This document shows positions 56,076-64,000 of a stretch of DNA of 64,000 bases, piece by piece (within the stretch, counting starts at the first letter, position 1; each line of letters starts with the position of its first letter). The notes beneath the pieces are model-generated. The model worked only from the letters and a program-made list of their open reading frames with translations, ran no database searches and was not told the origin of the DNA. The stretch comes from Coffea arabica. Its lineage: Eukaryota > Streptophyta > Magnoliopsida > Gentianales > Rubiaceae. The translations under genes and the position numbers were made by a program. The DNA is taken from contig NC_092328.1 in NCBI RefSeq assembly GCF_036785885.1, positions 13,724,111 to 13,788,110 on the forward strand, written 5' to 3'.

Positions 56076-59000
56076 TGTGACGCCCCCACTTCTCCCAAGG
56101 GCGAACCCAAGGGTGTCCGCGGAACGCCTGCCCAACTCTCGCCAGGACTCGGTACAATTTCCCTTCAAACTTAAGAATAACCGATCGATACTAAAAGTCG
56201 AAGGTATAAAGGAAAGTCAATTCCTTAATAATCGTTCAAGTCTTACATCATAAGTTACCAAAATATCTTACATTACTAAAATATACAGCTTCCAAAAGTT
56301 GTCTAAACGAATACATTCAAAATTCTAATCAAAAGGGTCGTCAAATCGACCTCTCCACAATTCCTTCCATTTCAGCTCCTGTTAGAGAAAACAAATCTAA
56401 CGGGGTGAGCGAATGCTCGTGAGGCTAAGAAAACATGCAACACGCGTAGTCCAAATAACAATAGCACTTACACAAGAATAAGAGCTATAATATTCAGGTG
56501 ATTCACAATTTATACAAAGATACCCTTGAATAAGATACAAGAGCTCTTATGAGCTAATTTCTATTTGTTTTGTCAAAGTTCAATCTAATACTTCCTTGTG
56601 ATGACATTCCATCACCCGATTAGGTAATCAAATCCGTAGAATTTCACTTTTTCAAGTATGGTTCTGAGTCGACATGAGAGGTACCTCCCACCCGAATCGG
56701 TGTGGTACATGCTATCGCTCAGGGAATCGATTACACGTTTATGGTTCTGAGTCGACATGAGAGGTACCTCCCACCCGAAACGGTGTGGTACATGTTATCG
56801 CTCAGTGGTCGATGAGACATCGCTCCAATCGACTTATACCTTATTTATAGTTTTGAGTCGACATGAGAGGTACCTCCCACCCGAATCGGTGTGGTACATG
56901 CTATCACTCCGAGAACCAGTTATAGCACTGAGACGGTATGAGAGGTACCTCCCACCCAGATCGGTGTGGTACATACTATCCGCTCAGAGCTCATGAGTTA
57001 AACATATTCATGTACAATTACCAATTATTGTTTATGGTTCTGAGTCGACATGAGAGGTACCTCCCACCCGAATCGGTGTGGTACATATTATCGCTCAGGG
57101 AACCGAGTATAGCACTGAGTCGGGATGAGAGGTACCTCCCACCCGAATCGGTGTGGTACATGCTTCCCCTCAGAGCTTACGAGTTAAACATGTCTATGAA
57201 CAGTTACCGATCAGGTGTATCCATGTAACAAGTATTGCATAATTAAAGGAAAGAGAGAACGAGGGTGTCCTCACGTATATACACATAAGTCGAGGAGACT
57301 CACTCCACTCGACATCACAACACAAATATGGTTGGCAATAACAACACTTCACTTAATTCCTATAACAATTCATTTCACACAATTCAAATATCAATTCACA
57401 TAGCACATTTTCACTGTAGCATTCCCCAAAACAGAAAGAGCGCGATAAAATACACACTCGTCTCAACAAGTTTACGTATCATGTATAACACTTGTACAAT
57501 TCACATTTCAATTACATAAGTATTTAACATGCACTTGACACTCACCAAGTAAACAAGAAGAAACGGCATTCGAAATTCAAGCGTCCACCGTGGGATCCTC
57601 TTGAAGTTCCTCTTGTGTGCGCTTGAGCACATAATAGTGAAGTATCACTCATATATCCTAATTATCAAGAAAGATTGTACATTAGTACAATCTAAGAAAA
57701 TTTTATGAAAACGAACCTCAATTACTCGTAAATCGAGATTTAAATGGAGTTTCTTAAAGTACACGGTAATCGAGTTTTCGTTTTGAAAAAGCAAGTATAA
57801 AACGTTCAAGAAATATTAAAGGAATAAGGAGTACTTGAAAAACTCCATTTTCTTAGAATTCGAAAAATTTCCGTTTTGATACGAGTCTTTGAAAAATCGT
57901 ATCTCACTCTACACAAGTCCAAAATTGGAAAACTTGATACCGTTGGAAACCTCTTAGAAAGTACTAAAAGTTCTTAGAAGACACTTTTCCATGATTCTAA
58001 ATGAAAGATATTCAAAAATGGGCTCAAAGTTACTGTTTCAGAGTACTTAAGGTTGTGTTGGGGTTGGTTTTTCGCTAACTTTGGAAATTCGGAAAAATTC
58101 ACACGTTACGAGCTAGCCTCTGAAATCTGTAACTCAATTAGAGTTGCAAGTAAGGTTTTTAACAGAAAAAGCGGATCAAGAATCGGGGTTTCGAGCACCG
58201 AGATACGGTAGCTCAAAGTTAGGGAAAAATTCAAAACTGGTGAACAAATTTCCAGATTTGAGCTTCCAAATTTGGGACTTTAGTTAGGTATCGAAATGGA
58301 CTTGGATTGGTACAAAATTTGGCAGTATAATACTCCTATATAAAGTGTATCTCTCTATCAAATTTCATAGAAAAATACCTTCGGGAAGGTAGTCACTCAA
58401 ACAACCAAAGTTTCGAAAATCCTAAGACAAAACTGCCTTGAGCCCTTTTGTTTTCCATTCCAAACATTTGGTCAAGGACAAATTCCTCAAACATGGCTCA
58501 TTAGTGTAGGAAAAGCCTAAGGAACATTCATGGCACATTTCATAAGTGTTTAGCACCAAAATATTCAGTTAGCAAGTCTACACCAAGCCTTGCATCAAAT
58601 CTGTCCAAAAGTTAGGGTTTTCAAGAGCAGGGCAGGTTCCGTATTTTGATCATAAATCACTCAACTTAACTCAGAATTGGGCATGGTTTATGGAATTGGA
58701 AAATAAGTTCATAGAGCTAAAAAGTCACAGAAGAAATCATTTTGAAATTCGGCACACAACTAGCTCGAATTCGAGCCACAAGTTGCAGCCTCAGCATTTC
58801 AATCCAGGAAAACAGAGAAACAGAACAGCCGAATTTAAAAGGTTGGTTCGGCTCACATACATGGAACCAGAATGTGTATTTTATACCGTTGGAAATGTGG
58901 GAATGTCTAGTTTCAAATGCCTCTGATGGCACTTGATTTCGACGTCGGAGCACAGAGTTATGGACGAAACAAGAAAGCTGGTTTGAGCATTACGGGAACA

Positions 59001-60538
59001 GTTTCCAGGTCTGCTACCTTCACGAAATTAATTCATTTGCCCAACCAAACCTCAATATTTTTCAATGAAATTTTGTACACCATCTATACAACATATAAAC
59101 ATCATATACCAGCCATTAAATCCCCAAAATTCTGCAGAAATAGGTACGTTCAAAGCAGGGGCAGAATCGAAACTTTTTACTCCATGCATTCCTTGAAGTT
59201 TCTACTAATAATACACCATTAATCTACCCTTTTGTGCACTAAACCAATATTAAATCCATCATCAATCATCACATCAGCCATCAAGACAAGGGTGGGAGTT
59301 CATAGAGCCCACACAACCAAATTTTCCATCAAAACAAACTACCCATATGCAAGTAAGAGTTTAAAGGTGCACTAGAACTTCCATAAATTAAGTTTCCGAG
59401 GTTTGATCGTTACCTACTTGCTTTGATGTGTACAACAGAAATTTTTGGTCCTCTCCTTGGCCAAGAAAACCGTGAAAAGCTCCCCCTTTTCTTAGCTAGA
59501 TGTAATCTCCAAGAGTTAAGCTAGGTGCGGTCAAATTTTGAAGTGAAACAGAGGAAGTTTGATGGTGGAATTTGAAGAAGAAAGTTGAAGCTTGGAGCTC
59601 TCTCTTCTCCTTCTGTTGTTCGGCTGATGAGAGCAGAAAAAGAAGAGCAATTGCTGATAATAAGCTTCCGTGAGAAGCTTTAAGATTTGGCCAAAGTTTG
59701 TTTCAAACGTCAACTAGGAATAGTGCGCGTACGCGCGCTTTTTGTGCTCGATTTCTCTCGAGTTTATTTCACTAGTGCACTAAACCTCCAATATACTTAT
59801 AATCATATTAATATTATTTACTCTTAATTGTCCCAAACTAATGGTCTAAAAGCCCTCAATTAAATGCGCACGTGAAAACGCGTACTTCCGATTTATACGT
59901 GATAGAGTGAAATTTCTAAGAAATTCTTATAACGATAGTACTAATAACTATCACTTAAGTACTTAAACATAAAATTATCTATTTTAAGTCCATCCTGCAA
60001 GTCTCTAATTTTCCAAACTTAGTATATTCTCGAATCGATAATTGACTCCAATCGCGTATTCGCTATTTTCACTTAACGAGTTTCCAAAAATTAAATTTTG
60101 AAACGAGTCACTTTAAAAATATAATGAAGCTATAAACTCTTGTAATTAGGTCTAAATAGATTGGAAAATAATATTCGGAGTAAATGGGCAATTAAATTTT
60201 TAAATAAGCTCGAAATGGAATTTAAAATAATAAATTTTGCGAGTTCTCACATGAGTCGAGTTTTAACTCCTCAAATCTGAAATTAACTTTTCTTAATCTA
60301 CTATTGATCATTCTTACTTCTCCAAAATTAATATACTTTCGATTCAAATATAGCCTCGAAAAACATGTACTCGTTGTTCCGAACTAAACGAGTTTTCGAA
60401 AAGTAACTTTTTTTAACAAAACATTTTAAAAACATAAAAAAAGGCGTTTTTCCATATAAATGGATTTTAAATAGTCGAACTAAATAATTAATTAAACCAG
60501 TAAAATAAAATAAAATAGGGAAATTTTGGGTCCTTTCG
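56076..60538 (-). repeat. 5' LTR of the LARD (right copy)
   Basis: 4463 bp, collinear with the left LTR at an offset of about 6418. Scattered substitutions are concentrated in the first 560 bp (e.g. GGCCC/CCCCC, GGGAC/GGAAC, 'aatgtgagc'/'aataagagc'). The outermost six bases (CTTTCG at 60533-60538) do not match the TTCACA of the left copy. Confidence 0.88.
56660..57180. repeat. Six-unit minisatellite with internal hairpin (right LTR)
   Basis: Same six units as in the left LTR at an offset of about 6419 (for example unit 2 at 56757), including the same irregular spacing. The array therefore existed before insertion and was copied by reverse transcription. Confidence 0.9.
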
Positions 60539-60559
60539 TGTTTAGTATATATGGATATT

Positions 60560-62073
60560 AGTAGCATTTTGTGTGTGTTTTTGATATAAATTAGGATGAT
60601 TTAAGATATAACTTGATCCCTAAACTTCGAAATTTTGCAAGTTTCATTTGAGCAATTTAATGTGCAGAAGTTGGTTATATTTGCAGGAATTGAGGTGAAC
60701 TCTCAACGTTGGATCAAGATGGATTCGATTCGAAGTCATTAGCTCTTGATTCAATGATAATTCGGAAAGTAGAAGATCAAATGCAAGTATTAATGGTGCA
60801 TTGTATGAACAAACATCTGGGTATGATGATTAATAAGGAATTGGAGCAGAAAACAATTGAGAAATCAATCCAAAAAGCAATACGCAATCTCAATACGCGG
60901 CCTTAGGTCACGTATTGAGTGATCGCGTATTCTCCCCTATCTTTCTGCAATTTGTTCTGCAACTTGCTCTATTTTCACACTACTTTTCAGCTTAATTTTA
61001 TCTCAGAATTTCAGCTGCACATACTCAAGATGCCTTAGGGAAGAGAAAAGAAACTTTATGCCTTATCATTAACCACTTTTGACTCTCTTAACAATACATA
61101 TGCAAGAATCATTGAAGGGAGAGAGGATTGTTGGTAGTTTTTGGTAGACATTAGTTTTAGTTTTTTCTCATTCTCTCTAGCTAGAAAGTTGTAAGAAAAA
61201 GTTTGAGAATTCATTGTATCACTCATTTTGTTGAAAAAATACAAGATTTGGGAGCTTGTTTATCATCCTGCCTAAGCTTTCTCTATCTTTCTCTTTACTT
61301 GTGATTCATTATGTTTGCATGCAATGAAGTTATGCTTTTTATTGTCTTATTTCACACGAGTAGCTAAATTTCTAGATCTAGAGAGTAGATGAATCTTATG
61401 GCTACTTGATATAAAGTGAATATGATTTACACTTATTACATCTTGTATTAACTTGTCCATTTATACATGCTTATTACTTGTTGTTACTTGATCACCAATA
61501 ACAAGTTTTTAGTTATTATTACCTAATGAAAATTGGTAATAATGATGGAACAACATAAATGGAGTTTAAGGAGTAGACTCATGAGAATAGAGGTACACTT
61601 AAGTGAATTAACTTTGCATTTCATGAAGAACAAAGAGTAGATCTAGTTATTCATCATGAGAATAGGAAAAACTAAACTATTCTAAACCACTACATCATGA
61701 GAGTGAGTTTTGCGAAATTTGGAAATAAATCTCTAGTTAAACAAGAGTAGTAACAAGAGGTAAATCTATTCACTTATATCTTTGCGCCATAAGTGGACTC
61801 TATCTCTTTAGACTCAAGTATTTAGTGAAATTTTTTCATTGTTATCTTGCAAGTTATTTAGTTAAAATAGTTAGATAGCAAGTATTGTTATTTCTTTTGC
61901 CTTCATTCGATAGATAGTCTAAATAATAGAGTAAGTAAAGGATCTAGTACTTATAATAGTTGCTTCTCGTGGAATTGACTCGATATATGTCCTAAACTAC
62001 TATTTGACTTATATACTTGCAGTCAAACGGATATATTTTGGATTAAACTTGCACTTATATTGAAAATCCATCA
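60560..62073 (+). repeat. 5' LTR-like region of an Athila-like gypsy element
   Basis: The right end is set by ...CCATCA at 62073 followed by a decayed primer site. The text just before (a 'gtggaattgactcg' phrase, then 'atacttgcagtc') is typical of the 3' end of Athila-type LTRs. The left end is not defined; TG starts near 60544-60575 are possible. No long frame. Contains small open frames near 60709-60906 without motifs. Confidence 0.5.
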
Positions 62074-62079
62074 AGTTTT

Positions 62080-62097
62080 TGGCATCATTGTCCGAGA
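62080..62097 (+). promoter_or_regulatory. Decayed primer binding site of the Athila-like element
   Basis: TGGCATCATTGTCCGAGA resembles TGGCGCCGTTGCCGGGGA with four changes, all G to A or C to T, consistent with decay by deamination. It sits six bases after the CCATCA LTR end. Confidence 0.65.
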
Positions 62098-62279
62098 GCG
62101 ATAATATTAGAGCCTAACAATCTTTATTAATTTAGACATTTTCTTTATTAGTTAGATTAAATTTTGCCAATAGATAGGTTAAGAATTTTTATTTATTTTT
62201 ATGATATAATTACTACATTATCTCTTTTCTGCTTGCTTGTAGTATATACACCAGATATTACGTGTGGTTGGATCTTTGG

Positions 62280-64000
62280 ATTCGAAAATTGAAAGGACAC
62301 TGCATAGACAAAAAAAGCGTACACCACAACAAAAGGAAAAAAAGGTTCAAGATATAGAGGGAATCGCTATTGAAGAAGAAATGGTGGAAAATGAAACAAA
62401 TATGTGAACTCTTAGAGATTTTACTCTACCGGAGATGCAAAGATCACAAACAAGTATAGCATAACCAACAGTAAATGCTAACAATTTTGAGATTAAACTA
62501 TCACTCATTCAAATGATTCAATAATCTCAATTTGGAGGTAATCCCGTAGATGATCTAAATGCATACTTAATCACATTTTTGGACATATGTAATACAATTA
62601 AAATGAACGGAGTTAGTGAAAATGCTATAAGGCTAAGATTGTTCCCGTTTTCTTTGAGAGATGAAGCTAAAATTTAGCTACACTTTCATGCTCCTTATAC
62701 TTTGACTACTTGGGATGATTTATCTAGAGCACTCTTGAATAAATACTTTCCACCAAGTACAATGGCTAAGTTTAGAATAGACATTACTAGTTTTAGCCAA
62801 TAAGATGATGAATCATTATATAAACCGTGGAAAAGGTTTTGGGGGTTTGCTACTGAAATGTCCACACCATGGACTTCCCGAATGGCTCATCATTCAAATT
62901 TTTTATAATGGTTTATCTTTCTCTACTAAAATTACTATTGATGCAGCAGCTGGTGAAGTTTTAATTGATAAATCACCCCAAGAAACTCAAAACTTGATAG
63001 AAGAGATGGCGGCAAACAACTACCAATGGGCAAGGTAATTCTAGGCGCCAACTAGGTATGATCAAAATGGACACTCTAAATATGTTAAGTGCCCAAATGA
63101 ATAATGTGATAAAATTGCTAAGTAGACAATCTGGAGTTGGTCCGAATTCTTCATCTAATGTACATGTTGCATATTGCTCTATATGTGGGGATGACCATGA
63201 CACTAATGAGTGTGTTGATTTTGAATAGGTTCAATTTGTCAATAATTACAATCGAAATGCTTAAAATAACCCCTATTCAAACACATACAATCCGAGGTGG
63301 AGAAATCATTCAAATTTTGGATAGAAAGAATAAAGCAATCCTCAAAGATCGACTAATCTGTTGAGATTCCAATCAAGGCAACCATAAACGGATACTAAAT
63401 CGGGTTGAGAGATTGAGGTGAAAAAACTGCCCAAAGACACCTCGGAGAGATTTGAACGAATAGAAGGGAGATTGGACCAATTAATTAGGATGTATAAAAA
63501 TATAGAGGTCCAAATAGGTCAAATTGCTAATTCGATCAATAATAGAAACTAAGGAGAATTACTGGGTAAAATGGAGGTGAATCCGAGGGAGCATGTTAAA
63601 GCCATTACTCTTCGTAGTGGCAAACAATTAGAAGATCCTCCGGTGATTGAAAGTAAGAGGAAAATTGAGAGTGCAGAAAAGAAAAATGAGAGAGAGAACC
63701 AAGAGTCAAATGTAGGGGAGGATAGCAGGGAAAGGTAAAGTGAAGATCAACCCTCATCTTCCACTGCCATTCCAATACTTCCGGCGGTGTCATTTCCTCA
63801 AAAGTTCAAATCAAATAAGTTTGATAAAGATTTTGAAAATTTTATTAAAATTTTTAAACAATTACATATTAATATCCCTGTCAATACTATTTTATAGATT
63901 TCTTCATATGCGAAGTTTTTAAAAGACATCATGCCTAGATAGAGGAAATTGAAGGATCCAGAGAGTTTTTCTATACCACGGACTATCAGTAACATTGAAT
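62280..64000 (+). pseudogene. Athila-like gypsy gag/protease pseudogene, running off the window
   Basis: The translation, read over many stops, shows the Athila-type gag: FGGNPVDDLNAYLITFLDIC, IKMNGVSENAIRLRLFPFSL, TTWDDLSRALLNKYFPP, KCPHHGLPEWL, FYNGLSFSTKITIDAAAGEV, LIEEMAANNYQW. Then come a zinc knuckle CSICGDDHDTNEC near 63175, EVNPREHVKAITLRSGKQLE at about 63572 and the region before the protease (KFKSNKFDKDFENF, SYAKFLKDIMPR) to the window edge. In-frame stops (for example TAG near 62677, TAA near 62802) and frame changes show that it is dead. Gag would have formed the particle core. Confidence 0.85.

Larger units (their letters stand above)
49658..60538 (-). mobile_element. LARD-like LTR retrotransposon with 4.46-kb LTRs, 10.88 kb, minus orientation
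   Basis: Two direct repeats of 4462 bp (49658-54119) and 4463 bp (56076-60538) enclose only 1956 bp. On the minus strand the repeat starts TGTGAAGACCC and ends CGTCACA. The primer site TGGTATCAGAGCTT (initiator Met tRNA type) lies two bases inside the right repeat, and AAGGAGGGGAGGT lies directly before the left repeat, so polarity is minus. The host 5-mer TGTTT is found at 49653-49657 and 60539-60543. The interior has no gag or pol. Giant LTRs with a non-coding interior define LARDs. The sequence before the polypurine tract ('cgtggacgaaattctttt') is like the end of Tekay/Del chromoviruses, the probable parent. LTR identity looks like 97-99% by eye, so the insertion is fairly young. Confidence 0.9.

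Noticed and set aside
50240..57180. CRISPR-like pattern of repeats and spacers
   Set aside because: The host is a plant, spacers are irregular (75-112 bp periods) and the arrays are identical parts of two LTRs.
1..64000. tRNA or rRNA genes
   Set aside because: I looked for cloverleaf-like A/B boxes and conserved rRNA words and saw none I could support by eye; a tRNAscan-SE run would settle it.

Overview
This window reads as nuclear DNA of a flowering plant, most likely an asterid eudicot. The grounds are spliceosomal introns, AT-rich intergenic sequence, dense plant transposon families, and a long NB-LRR gene of the R1 (late-blight resistance) type with the N-terminal extension typical of asterids. 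Rubiaceae such as coffee would fit, but this is inference from family resemblance, not proof. Only two genes look intact: the NB-LRR gene at 32549-36373 (+, no intron in the coding part) and a four-exon GNAT acetyltransferase gene at 37461-39032 (+). A wall-associated-kinase-like gene at 6.8-7.9 kb (-) is a broken relic, and a 3' fragment of an NB-LRR gene lies at 39.4-40.1 kb.

Layout. 0-14 kb: a Stowaway MITE, an old Ogre/Tat-like LTR region with an RNase H relic, Tourist/hAT-like MITEs around the kinase pseudogene, a hAT-type element with a perfect 8-bp target duplication, an LTR-like fragment, a LINE-like retroposon and a CACTA-like MITE. 14.1-23.6 kb: a complete, young Ty3/gypsy element of the Tat lineage with 585-bp LTRs, a 5-bp target duplication, a broken gag-pol and a long antisense gene with its own TATA box. 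23.6-32.5 kb: gene-free, with a MULE-type MITE (9-bp target duplication) holding a nested Stowaway, a second Ogre-like LTR copy, another Stowaway, and a 151-bp tandem duplication. 32.5-40.1 kb: the gene island (NB-LRR, GNAT, NB-LRR fragment). 40-49.6 kb: inverted-repeat MITEs, AT/AC microsatellites, scattered endogenous pararetrovirus pieces, a 1.14-kb foldback-like element with a pyrimidine-to-purine strand switch, and a Mutator-transposase relic.

49.658-60.538 kb: a minus-strand LTR element with two ~4.46-kb LTRs around only 1.96 kb of non-coding interior, i.e. a LARD-like derivative of a Tekay/Del-type chromovirus, with a primer binding site, a polypurine tract and a 5-bp target duplication. 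Each LTR carries a six-unit hairpin-forming minisatellite. 60.5-64 kb: the 5' part of a decayed Athila-like gypsy element running off the window.

The genes do not form a pathway. The story is nested mobile DNA around a small disease-resistance and acetyltransferase island. The most unusual structures are the antisense gene inside the gypsy element, the giant-LTR LARD with hairpin minisatellites, and the strand-switch element among microsatellites and viral relics.
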